Part shown: piece by piece, positions 45,749 to 53,924 of the stretch
How the letters are laid out: every line of letters begins with the position of its first letter
Numbering within the stretch: the stretch's first letter is position 1
Assembly (NCBI RefSeq): GCF_014174155.1
Contig: NZ_JABEQM010000018.1
Location: 1 to 60,019, forward strand
From: Gluconacetobacter tumulisoli
GTDB taxonomy: Bacteria > Pseudomonadota > Alphaproteobacteria > Acetobacterales > Acetobacteraceae
Direction of reading: 5' to 3'
Length of the DNA: 60,019 nt
Position numbers and translations under genes: made by a program
Notes under the pieces: model-generated
What the model saw: the letters and a program-made list of their open reading frames with translations, nothing else
Database searches by the model: none
What the model was told of the DNA's origin: nothing

Positions 45749-45854
45749 CGCGGAGCGGTCGTGCGCAACAGGACGCGGGCAGAAATCGGCGCGCGGAAAT
45801 CCATGCGTGGCCCGGCTTGCACCGGCATGCCTGTGGCGCGATAGTCGCCGACAT

Positions 45855-45906
45855 GGGGATGGGGTTCCCCCATTAACCGCCCTCGCAAGGGCTGATGACT
45901 CCTGCC
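45855..45906 (+). ncRNA. Fluoride riboswitch (crcB motif)
   Basis: The segment contains GGGGATGGGGTTCCCCC, then ATTAACCGCCC, a CGCAA loop, GGGCTGATGACTCCTGCC. This is the fluoride aptamer: GGxGATGGxGTTCxCC, the AACCGCC stem and the invariant GCTGATGACTCCT end. Downstream, GGCAGG (45921-45926) can pair with CCTGCC at the aptamer's end, and a GC-rich hairpin with a CCCCCGCC arm precedes the GAGGAA ribosome binding site. A ligand-dependent switch in front of crcB is therefore likely, probably acting on translation because no U-run follows. Confidence 0.95.
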
Positions 45907-45966
45907 GTGTCAATCCAGGCGGCAGGGGTGCGTCCGGGCCCCCGCCCGCCATAATGAGGAACGGTT

Positions 45967-46401
45967 ATGTCGTTCTATACATGTCTCGTCGTGATGGTCG
46001 GTGGCGCCATCGGGACGCTTGCGCGCTATCTTGTCTCGGTGGCCACGCTGCCGATCAGCCGCTATCTGCCCCGGGGCACGATCTTCGCCATCAATACTCT
46101 CGGCTCGTTCATCATCGGTTTCTTCGGCACCCTGACGCTCGCCCACGGGCGCTATCCCCTGTCCGAAAATGCGCGCCTGTTCGTCATGATCGGTCTTTGT
46201 GGCGGCTATACGACCTTTTCGTCCTTCAGCCTGCAAACCCTCGACCTGATGCGGGGCGAAGCGTGGGGACGCGCCTTTGCCAATATCGCGCTGTCGATCC
46301 TGCTGTGCATCGGGGCGGTCTGGCTCGGCCACGTACTGGCGTCGCGGCTGAATGACGGCGCCGTGGAGATCGTACAGACATATATCGAAGAAGAGGCCTG
46401 A
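45967..46401 (+). CDS. crcB: CrcB/Fluc fluoride exporter
   Basis: The product is 144 aa with four membrane segments. Signatures are GGAIGTLARYLVS, GTIFAINTLGSFIIGFFGTL with the pore Asn, and GLCGGYTTFSSFSLQTLDLM (usually GGxTTFSTF; Ser replaces Thr in the last part). The length is slightly above the normal 125 aa because of a charged C-terminal tail (VEIVQTYIEEEA). As a dimeric channel it lets fluoride leave the cell. GAGGAA precedes the ATG. It lies directly behind the fluoride riboswitch, which confirms its role. Confidence 0.96.
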   Translation: MSFYTCLVVMVGGAIGTLARYLVSVATLPISRYLPRGTIFAINTLGSFIIGFFGTLTLAHGRYPLSENARLFVMIGLCGGYTTFSSFSLQTLDLMRGEAWGRAFANIALSILLCIGAVWLGHVLASRLNDGAVEIVQTYIEEEA

Positions 46402-46428
46402 CCAGGTTCGCCGCCGCCGTGGCCCCGG

Positions 46429-47349
46429 TTAAAGGGATTCGGCCATCATCCTGACGTCGGCGGCGGGCTGGACGCGTATCTCGTTGACATCCCGGACGGG
46501 TGGCTTGCCGAACATGCGCCGGTATTCGCGGCTGAACTGGGACGGGCTGTCATATCCGACGGCAAAGCCCACTTCCGCCGCATCGGCGCCTTCGGTCATC
46601 AGGCGCTTCCGCGCCTCCTGTAGCCTCAGGCGGGTTCGATACTGCAGGGGACTCATCATGGTGGCCGCCCGAAAATGGCGATGGAATGATGAGGGGCTCA
46701 TGCCCGCTATCCGGGCGACGGTCGCGATGTCGAACTGTTCCGCGAAATGGCGCCTGATCCAGCTGATGGCACTGTTGATCTGCGACAGATTGCTTTCGGC
46801 CGATGCGATCTGCCGCAGGACGTTGCCCTGTTCACCGTGCAGGAGCCTGTAGAGCAGTTCGCGTACGATCATGGGCGCCAGGACCGGGATGTCCTGCGGG
46901 GTATCGAGCAGGCCGACCAGCCGCGCCGCCGGATCGAGAATCTGCGGCGTCAGGGGACTGACGCCCAGGCACATGCAGCAAAGCTGGCCGTGATCCGTCC
47001 GTGCGGCGTGCATGTCCAGCAGGAGGGAGGCGATCTGGGCCGGATCGATGGACAGGCAGAGCGACAGGTAAGGCTGTTCGGGCGTCGCCTTCACGACCTG
47101 GCCGGTGACCGGAAGGTCCACGGTGGCGATCAGGTAGTTGCTGGCGTCGTAATCGAAGATCCTGTCGCACAGCATGACCTGCTTGCTGCCCTGGACGATC
47201 ATGCAGAAACGCGGTTCGTACACGCAGTCGACCGGCGTGGTCGGTGCGTCGGCGCGATAGAAGACCAGGCCGGGAATGGCGGTCCGCGCGCTGGCATCCC
47301 GGCAATGGCGGGCGATCGTGTCGCGGAGAACGGTCAATGGTTCATGCAT
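46429..47349 (-). CDS. AraC-family transcriptional regulator (AraC_N type)
   Basis: The product is 306 aa from ATG 47349 (GGGAGAATCAG upstream). The N-terminal part (ARTAIPGLVFYRADAPTTPVDCVYEPRFCMIVQGSKQVML) is the AraC_N cupin-like domain. The C-terminal third has the double helix-turn-helix: FDIATVARIAGMSPSSFHRHFRAATMMSPLQYRTRLRLQEARKRL, here interrupted only by loops, and EVGFAVGYDSPSQFSREYRRMFG. It lies back-to-back with the RND efflux operon, 612 bp away. It is the obvious candidate regulator of that operon and perhaps of itself through the repeated sites in the gap. Confidence 0.92.
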   Translation of the reverse strand: MHEPLTVLRDTIARHCRDASARTAIPGLVFYRADAPTTPVDCVYEPRFCMIVQGSKQVMLCDRIFDYDASNYLIATVDLPVTGQVVKATPEQPYLSLCLSIDPAQIASLLLDMHAARTDHGQLCCMCLGVSPLTPQILDPAARLVGLLDTPQDIPVLAPMIVRELLYRLLHGEQGNVLRQIASAESNLSQINSAISWIRRHFAEQFDIATVARIAGMSPSSFHRHFRAATMMSPLQYRTRLRLQEARKRLMTEGADAAEVGFAVGYDSPSQFSREYRRMFGKPPVRDVNEIRVQPAADVRMMAESL

Positions 47350-47422
47350 CTGATTCTCCCTGCCGAAGGTCCATTTCTCCCTAGCGCAGACGGGTGGGCT
47401 TGGCCAACGCAACGGCGCGATG

Positions 47423-47442
47423 TGATCGGATGATGCAATAAA
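47423..47442 (+). promoter_or_regulatory. Operator-like element, copy 1
   Basis: TGATCGGATGATGCAATAAA, 74 bp before the AraC-type gene's start. It matches copy 2 at 19 of 20 positions. Its palindromic half is imperfect here. Confidence 0.5.
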
Positions 47443-47561
47443 CTGAGTGGATCGTGCTATTGTCTGTGCCGATTCCATGTCGGACAAAAGCCGATTGATC
47501 ATGAATTCCGATCTGTTGTCATGCCGGCATGGCCGGGGGATGGACTGTTCGAAGTCTATTT

Positions 47562-47583
47562 CATGATCGGATCATGCAATAAA
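47562..47583 (+). promoter_or_regulatory. Operator-like element, copy 2, with perfect palindrome
   Basis: CATGATC-G-GATCATG is a perfect 7+1+7 palindrome, followed by CAATAAA as in copy 1. It lies 141 bp from copy 1, in the direct orientation. Confidence 0.55.
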
Positions 47584-47961
47584 AAGGCAGTATCGCTCTA
47601 TCGACCTTCGTCCCCTGTGTTGCATGATCCTCCCATTGAAAGCGGTCGGGCCGCGATTTTCTTTCGATGATACAACGTCGGCGGCGGTGCGTGGCGCAGA
47701 CGGGACCGGGCCATGCGCGTCGATGCGCCGTCGCACGATAGGTCGTGCGCTCGATGGAGCGGATCGCGGCCAGTCAGCTGACGTGGCCGCGCAACGGGAT
47801 GCTCTGACCAACGAAGCCGGGCGCGAAATCGGTGTGACCCGATTGCGCTGCGCCCTGGATCGAACCCGCGACATGCCTGTGGGCGTTCGCATTCTGACGG
47901 TGCGAGGGATGACCCGCGGCGATGGCCGCGTGCGTCCCGCGCCTCATGAAAAGAGAGATTT

Positions 47962-50900
47962 ATGGGAATAGTAGGTTTCGCGCTGCGACGACCCTATACG
48001 TTTCTGGTCGGCGGCGTTCTTATCCTCTTGCTGGGTGTGACAGCGATTTTCCGGACGCCCACGGACGTGTTTCCGTCCATCGACATCCCGGTGGTGACGG
48101 TCGTCTGGTATTATGACGGACTGGATGCGGCCGAGACGGAAAAACGTATCAGTACATATACGGAATTTTCCGAAAGCTTCTTCGTCAACAATCTGCGGAC
48201 GATCGAAAGCCAGACCACGCCCGGACTTGTCTTGCAAAAGCTCTATTTCCAGCCCGGCGTGAATGTCGACCTTGCGATGGCGCAGACGGTTTCGGCCACG
48301 AATTCCATTCGTGCCTTCCTGCCGCCCGGCGTCCAGCCGCCGATCATCATGCAGTACAGCGCGTCCAGCGTGCCGGTGCTGCAACTGTCGCTGTCGTCGG
48401 ACAAGCTGACCGAAAGCGATCTGTACGATTACGGTATCTATCGCGTGCGTCAGCAGCTTGCGCCGATCCCCGGCACGATGCTGCCCCCGCCCTATGGCGG
48501 CAAGATCCGGCAGGTCATGGTCGATATCGACCCGGCCAAGCTCGCCGGCACGGGGCTGACGCCGCTTGACGTGTCGAATGCGATCAACGTGCAGAACCTG
48601 ACCCTGCCGGGCGGGACGGTGAAATTCGGCCCGACGCAATATGACATGCGGATGAACGGGATGCCGGACGTGGCGGCCCGCCTCAATGACGTGCCGCTCA
48701 AGCGGGATGCGAAAACCGGGGCGATCCTGCGCATCGGGGACGTGGCGCAGGTGCGCGACGGCACGGCCGTGCAGCAGAACGTCGTGCGGCGGGAAGGGCA
48801 GCGCTCGGTCCTGCTGTCGATCATGAAGGCGGGGAATGCCTCCACGCTCGACGTGGTGAATGCGATCCGCAACACGGTCCTGCCGGTGACGCGCGCGTCC
48901 GCACCGCCGGGCATGAAGATCGACGAATTGTTCGACCAGTCGGTGTTCGTCAAGGCGGCCATCACCGGGGTGGCATCGGAAGCGGTGATCGCCGGACTGC
49001 TGACGGCGGCCATGATCCTGGCATTCCTGGCCAGCTGGCGCTCCACGCTGATCGTGGCGGTCTCGATCCCGCTTGCGATCCTGTCCTCGATCGCCGTTCT
49101 GTCGGCAACCGGCGAGACGCTGAACCTCATGACGCTGGGCGGCCTGGCGCTTGCGGTCGGTATCCTGGTGGATGACGCCACGGTGACGATCGAGAATATC
49201 CACCGCCTGCGTCACGAAGGGGCCGAACTGCGCCTGGCGGTCCTGGAAGGGGCCGCCGGGATCGCGCTGCCGACCCTGGTTTCGACCCTGGCGATTTCCA
49301 GCGTGTTCGTCTCGGTCGAATTCCTGGTCGGTCCGTCGCGCTTCCTGTTCACGCCGATGGCGCTGGCGGTGGTCTATGCCATGCTCGCCTCCTACGCGAT
49401 CAGCCGCACATTGGTGCCGATCTTCGCCGCCCTCCTGCTGCGGTCCGAGGAGCGCGAGGCCGAACGGCGGCGCGCGGCCAGCCTGCCGCCCGGCCGGATC
49501 GAACGGTTCGGCGCCTGGTTCGATCGCGGGTTCGAGCGCCTGCGCGCCGGATATATCCGCATCCTGGTCGGCCTTCTGGCGAGTGCGTGGCAGGTGCCGG
49601 CCCTGGCGCTCGTCGTCATCGTCGTGGCGGTGGGGATATCCTCCCAGGTTGGGGAGGATTTCTTCCCCAGCATCGATGCGGGTGAGTTCAAGCTGCATGT
49701 CCGTGCGCCGGCCGGGACGCGGATCGAGACGACGGAAAGGCTGTTCGACCAGGTCGAGGATACGATCCGCGAGATCGTGCCGGAGGGCGAGCGCCAGCTC
49801 TTGCTCGACAATATCGGCATTCCGTTCCGCTACAGCATGCCGTTCGACGACGGCACGACGATCGGGCCGAATGACGGCCAGATCATGGTCGCCCTGAAGG
49901 AGGATCACCACCCGACCGCGGACTATATCCGCACGTTGCGTACGGTGCTGGCCCAACGCTTTCCGGAGTGCGTGTTCTATTTCCAGCCGGCGGACATCGT
50001 GACCCAGATCCTGAATTTCGGGCTGCCCGCGCAGGTGGATATCCGCATTGCCGGATACGATGCCGTGACCGATCGCAAGGTGATGCAGGAAATCCGGCAG
50101 GAGGTGGCGCGCATCCCGGGCCTGACGGACGTGCACCTGCACCAGCAGATCGAGGCGCCGGAACTGGCGATCGCCATCGACCGGGTGCGGGCGCAGGACC
50201 TGGGGCTGACGCTGAACGACGTGGCGCGCAACGTCATGGTCTCTCTGGCGTCGTCCAACACCGTGACGCCGAATTTCTGGGTCGATCCCAATACGGGGAT
50301 CCAGTACCCGCTGGCGGTGCAGACGCCGCAATATCGCCTCAACGACCTGGGCGACCTGCGCAATACGGTCGTCTCCTCCGCCATGGGGCGGGATCGCACG
50401 CCGGCGTTGCTGAACAGCGTTGCGACCATCACGCGCGGCATGGCCCAGAACGTGATTACCCACAGCAACATCCAGCCGACGCTCGATATCGATGCCAGCG
50501 CCGAGGGGCGTGACCTGGGCAGCATCGCGCGGGATATCGACCGCGTGATCGCCCGTCATCGCGACGAACTGTCCCCCGGCAACATCGTGGAGGTGCATGG
50601 CCAGATCGAAAGCATGCACTCGGCCTTCGCACGGCTGGGCATCGGGCTGATGGTCGCGGCGGTCGCGGTCTACCTGCTGATGGCGGTGAACTTCCAGTCC
50701 TTCATGGATCCGTTCGTCGTCGTGCTGGGCCTGCCGGGGGCCATGTGCGGCATCGTGTTCATGATGTTCGTGACCGGCACGACCTTTTCCGTGCCGTCGC
50801 TGATGGGCGCGATCATGAGTGTGGGCGTGGCCAGCGCCAATTCGATCCTGCTCGTCACCTTCGCCAAGGAACGCCGGGCGGAGGGGCTGACGGCCGCCGA

Positions 50901-51147
50901 GGCGGCGCTGGCCGCCGGACAGGCGCGGCTGCGTCCGATCCTGATGACGTCGCTGGCCATGGTCATCGGCATGCTGCCGATGTCGCTGGGGCTGGGCGAT
51001 GGCGGCGAGCAGAACGCGCCCCTGGGGCGCGCGGTGATCGGCGGGCTGATGATGGGAACCTGCGCCACGCTGTTCGTGGTGCCCTGGCTCTATAGCCGCC
51101 TGCGCAGGCGCGAGAGCCGTATTCTGGAGGATTATAGCGATGTCTGA
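47962..51147 (+). CDS. RND efflux transporter, inner-membrane pump
   Basis: The product is 1061 aa with twelve membrane segments and two large periplasmic loops, the AcrB/MexB fold of the resistance-nodulation-division family. The start is FALRRPYTFLVGGVLILLLG. Conserved blocks include TDVFPSIDIPVV, SWRSTLIVAVSIPLAILSS, and the proton-relay helix GGLALAVGILVDDATVTIENI with the Asp-Asp pair. GEDFFPSIDAGEFKLHV and the late MGAIMSVGVASANSILLV follow. It uses the proton gradient to expel drugs or organic compounds. AAGAGAG precedes the ATG. The end overlaps the adaptor gene by 8 bp. Pump-first gene order is less common than adaptor-first. Confidence 0.95.
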   Translation: MGIVGFALRRPYTFLVGGVLILLLGVTAIFRTPTDVFPSIDIPVVTVVWYYDGLDAAETEKRISTYTEFSESFFVNNLRTIESQTTPGLVLQKLYFQPGVNVDLAMAQTVSATNSIRAFLPPGVQPPIIMQYSASSVPVLQLSLSSDKLTESDLYDYGIYRVRQQLAPIPGTMLPPPYGGKIRQVMVDIDPAKLAGTGLTPLDVSNAINVQNLTLPGGTVKFGPTQYDMRMNGMPDVAARLNDVPLKRDAKTGAILRIGDVAQVRDGTAVQQNVVRREGQRSVLLSIMKAGNASTLDVVNAIRNTVLPVTRASAPPGMKIDELFDQSVFVKAAITGVASEAVIAGLLTAAMILAFLASWRSTLIVAVSIPLAILSSIAVLSATGETLNLMTLGGLALAVGILVDDATVTIENIHRLRHEGAELRLAVLEGAAGIALPTLVSTLAISSVFVSVEFLVGPSRFLFTPMALAVVYAMLASYAISRTLVPIFAALLLRSEEREAERRRAASLPPGRIERFGAWFDRGFERLRAGYIRILVGLLASAWQVPALALVVIVVAVGISSQVGEDFFPSIDAGEFKLHVRAPAGTRIETTERLFDQVEDTIREIVPEGERQLLLDNIGIPFRYSMPFDDGTTIGPNDGQIMVALKEDHHPTADYIRTLRTVLAQRFPECVFYFQPADIVTQILNFGLPAQVDIRIAGYDAVTDRKVMQEIRQEVARIPGLTDVHLHQQIEAPELAIAIDRVRAQDLGLTLNDVARNVMVSLASSNTVTPNFWVDPNTGIQYPLAVQTPQYRLNDLGDLRNTVVSSAMGRDRTPALLNSVATITRGMAQNVITHSNIQPTLDIDASAEGRDLGSIARDIDRVIARHRDELSPGNIVEVHGQIESMHSAFARLGIGLMVAAVAVYLLMAVNFQSFMDPFVVVLGLPGAMCGIVFMMFVTGTTFSVPSLMGAIMSVGVASANSILLVTFAKERRAEGLTAAEAALAAGQARLRPILMTSLAMVIGMLPMSLGLGDGGEQNAPLGRAVIGGLMMGTCATLFVVPWLYSRLRRRESRILEDYSDV

Positions 51148-52309
51148 GCCTGTGTCTCCGACCACGGAAGGGCGCGCGACGGGACGCCGGACCGGGAGTT
51201 TGATCGGCCTGGGGCTGGCCGCGGCCCTGGGCTATGGGGTCTATGCCCATGTCGAACGGGGCGTGGCCGTGCGCGCCCTGGCGATGCAGAGGCAGGAACT
51301 GGTTCCCGCGGTGCGGACGATGCAGGTTCGGGAGGAGACCGATCCGGCGTTGCTCGACCTGCCGGGCGAGACGGCGCCGCTGGAAACGGCCGCGATCGGC
51401 GCGCGTGCTTCCGGCTATATCGAACGGCGCTTCGTGGATATCGGCATGCCGGTGAAGGCGGGACAGGTGCTGGCGATCATTCGCGCGCCGGAGCTGGACC
51501 AGCAGGTGGCACACGCCCAGGCCATGCTGGGACAGGCACGGGCCGACCTCGACCTGGCGCGGGTGACGGCGCGGCGGTCGGGCGGCCTTGTCGGCGGCGG
51601 CGCGGTCAGCAAGCAGAATTTCGATACCGACCGCATCATGCAGCAGGCCCGCCAGGCCGAACAGGACGCCGCGCACGCCGCCTGGGCCGAAACCGCGCAA
51701 CGCCAGGCCTATACAAGCGTGACGGCGCCGTTCGACGGGGTGGTGACGGCCCGCACGGTCGAGGCCGGGGACCTGGTGAGCGCCGACAGCACGGGCGCGC
51801 AGCCGCTGTTCGTCGTGGCGCGTACCGACCGGCTGCGCGTGCGGGTGCATGTGCCGCAGGAGGAAGCGCGTGACGTCTCGGTCGGCGCGCGGGCCGTTGT
51901 CATCGTGCCCGAGCGGCCGGGGCAGGCATTCGCCGGCACCGTCGCGCGGACGGGCCATGCGCTGGAACGCGACAGCCGGATGCTGCCGGTCGAGATCGAA
52001 CTGGACAATCGCGACGGCCGGCTGGCGGCAGGCCTGTATACGACTATCCGTTTCGCATTGCCGCGTGACACGCGCACTGTCCTGATTCCCGCCGAAGCCC
52101 TGCTTTACGAGGCGGACGGCCTGTCCGTCGCGACCGTCGATGCCGACAATCGCATCCGCATGCATCGTGTGGCGGTCGGGCGCGATTATGGCGACCGCAT
52201 CGAAATCCAGGACGGCCTGCCGGATGGCAGCCAGCTTGTGATCCATCCGCCATCGGCGTTGCACGACGGCAGCCCGGTCGCGCCCCGGCCGGACGTGAAG
52301 GGAGCATGA
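51140..52309 (+). CDS. RND efflux periplasmic adaptor (MFP/HlyD)
   Basis: The product is 389 aa. One N-terminal membrane anchor (LIGLGLAAALGYGVYAHV, residues 20-37) is followed by a lipoyl-type half (ARASGYIERRFVDIGMPVKAGQVLAII), a coiled-coil hairpin (about 115-185, QQVAHAQAMLGQARADLDLAR...QQARQAEQDAAH), the second lipoyl half (TSVTAPFDGVVTARTVEAGDLV) and a beta-barrel domain. It bridges the pump and outer-membrane channel. The start overlaps the pump gene by 8 bp, and the end overlaps the next gene by 4 bp. Confidence 0.94.
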   Translation: MSEPVSPTTEGRATGRRTGSLIGLGLAAALGYGVYAHVERGVAVRALAMQRQELVPAVRTMQVREETDPALLDLPGETAPLETAAIGARASGYIERRFVDIGMPVKAGQVLAIIRAPELDQQVAHAQAMLGQARADLDLARVTARRSGGLVGGGAVSKQNFDTDRIMQQARQAEQDAAHAAWAETAQRQAYTSVTAPFDGVVTARTVEAGDLVSADSTGAQPLFVVARTDRLRVRVHVPQEEARDVSVGARAVVIVPERPGQAFAGTVARTGHALERDSRMLPVEIELDNRDGRLAAGLYTTIRFALPRDTRTVLIPAEALLYEADGLSVATVDADNRIRMHRVAVGRDYGDRIEIQDGLPDGSQLVIHPPSALHDGSPVAPRPDVKGA

Positions 52310-53793
52310 GCGTGCGTGCGGATATCTTCGGCCGTTATGGATTGTCGGCCGCCATGGCCGTGTTCCTGTCAGGCTGCACCATGATCCCGGATTATCATCG
52401 TCCAACGGCCCCGGTGGCGGCGTCATGGCCGAAAGGGTCGGCCTACGGCGCCGACATGACAGATACCGCAACGGGTTTTCAGGATTGGAAGAAATTCTAT
52501 CGGGATCCGGTCATGCGGACGCTGATCGGCATGGCGCTGGACAACAACCGAGACCTGCGGATCGCCCAGCATCAGGCCGAGGCGGCGAGCGCCCAGTTCG
52601 ACATCGAAAATGCGGCTCTGTTTCCGACCCTGAATGGGGGGGCGGCCGCCAGTATCCAGAAGGAATATTCCCGGATCTGGAGCCTGTCGCAGAGTTCCGG
52701 CCCGTTCTACATGCGCCAGTATGCGGTGGGTTTCGGCGTTTCGGCCTATGAAATCGATCTGTGGGGCCGCATTCGCAGCGCGTCGCAGGCGGCGTTCGAC
52801 CGCTATATGGCGGACGCCCTGTCGCGCGAGAGCATGCGTATCAGTGTGATCGCCGGCGTTGCCTCGGCGATGCTGGCCTGGACGGCCGACAACCAGGCGG
52901 TGCTGGTCACGCAGGACGTGCTGGACAACCGCCGCCGCACCTATGCGCTGGTGCGGCAGACGGCGCAGGTCGGAACCGGCACGCAGCTTGACGTGGCACA
53001 GGCGGAATCCGACCTGCATGACGCCGAAACCAACCTGCAGATCTACACGCGCCAGCGGGCCGAGGCCCTGAACCAGCTGGAGTTTCTGGTCGGCGCGCCG
53101 CTGCCGGCCGAAACGATGCAGGCGCTGGCGACCAAGACATCGCTTGCCACCGTCGAAGGGTTTCCGGACGTGCCGCCCGGCCTGCCGTCGGACATGATCG
53201 CGCGCCGGCCGGACATCCTGTCGGCCGAGGGCGCGCTGCGGGCCGCCAACGACGATATCGGCGCAGCCCGGGCCGAATTCTTTCCCAAGATCCAGATCAC
53301 CGCGGCGAACGGCACGGCCAGCAACAATATCACCCGCCTTTTTCAAAGCGGCATGGGGGCCTGGAACGTGGCGCCGCAGATCACGCTGCCGCTGTTCGAT
53401 GCCGGACGCCTGACGGCCGAACTGAAGATGGCGCGGGCACGCAAGAAGGAGGAGGTCGCCCGATACGAAAAGACGATCCAGACCGCGTTCAGGGAAGTCG
53501 CGGATGCCCTGGCGGGGCGTGGCACCTATCTCGGCCAGCTTTCGGCGCAGGAGGCGCTGATCGCGTCCAGCACGCGGCAATATCGCCTCGCCCTGGCCCG
53601 CTTCCAGGCGGGATACGACCCGTACCTGGAGACATTGGTGGCGCAGCGGACCCTGTATGCGGCGCAGCTGGGCGGGATCACGACCCGGCTGCAGGCCATG
53701 TCCAACAGTGTCACGCTCTACAAGGCGCTGGGCGGCGGCTGGGCCGAGGCGGTTCCGCCCCGGAAATCCCCGGCGATCGATCATATTCTTTGA
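52306..53793 (+). CDS. Outer-membrane efflux lipoprotein (NodT/OprM type)
   Basis: The product is 495 aa. A signal peptide ends in the lipobox FLSGC (Cys24), followed by TMIPDYHRP, as in NodT-family channels. Two repeated halves each hold the long paired helices of TolC-type proteins (WKKFYRDPVMRTLIGMALDNNRDLRIAQHQAEAA; LVRQTAQVGTGTQLDVAQAE; VPPGLPSDMIARRPDI; SAQEALIASSTRQYRLALARFQAGYDPYLETL). It is the trimeric exit duct of the pump. It starts with a 4-nt overlap with the adaptor gene and closes the operon. Confidence 0.94.
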   Translation: MSVRADIFGRYGLSAAMAVFLSGCTMIPDYHRPTAPVAASWPKGSAYGADMTDTATGFQDWKKFYRDPVMRTLIGMALDNNRDLRIAQHQAEAASAQFDIENAALFPTLNGGAAASIQKEYSRIWSLSQSSGPFYMRQYAVGFGVSAYEIDLWGRIRSASQAAFDRYMADALSRESMRISVIAGVASAMLAWTADNQAVLVTQDVLDNRRRTYALVRQTAQVGTGTQLDVAQAESDLHDAETNLQIYTRQRAEALNQLEFLVGAPLPAETMQALATKTSLATVEGFPDVPPGLPSDMIARRPDILSAEGALRAANDDIGAARAEFFPKIQITAANGTASNNITRLFQSGMGAWNVAPQITLPLFDAGRLTAELKMARARKKEEVARYEKTIQTAFREVADALAGRGTYLGQLSAQEALIASSTRQYRLALARFQAGYDPYLETLVAQRTLYAAQLGGITTRLQAMSNSVTLYKALGGGWAEAVPPRKSPAIDHIL

Positions 53794-53924
53794 AGTGACA
53801 GTAACGAGGAAAGCAGATCGGGCTTTGCCCGAACCCGCCCGGGCCTGGGGCCCTGAACCCCGATCACGGATAAAACGACTGGATTTCCAAGGGGCAGTGC
53901 CCTGAAATCTGTCGAAGTGTCCCG

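Larger units (their letters stand above)
47350..47961. other. 612-bp regulatory gap between araC-type gene and RND operon
   Basis: The gap contains two copies of the element TGATCGGATNATGCAATAAA, at 47423-47442 and 47564-47583. AT-rich stretches with promoter character surround them (around 47400-47640). The 380 bp nearest the RND gene are GC-rich and contain a 115-codon plus frame (47624-47971) that overlaps the RND start and resembles nothing I recognise; I leave it uncalled. No RNA gene was seen. Confidence 0.5.

Noticed and set aside
47944-51165. 1073-codon minus-strand frame
   Set aside because: It mirrors the RND pump gene and is rich in H, D and R, the usual product of reading a high-GC gene backwards.
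53820-53900. Small hairpins after the outer-membrane efflux gene as a terminator
   Set aside because: TCGGGC-TTT-GCCCGA and GGGCC-GGCCC pairings exist, but no T-run follows and the stems are short.
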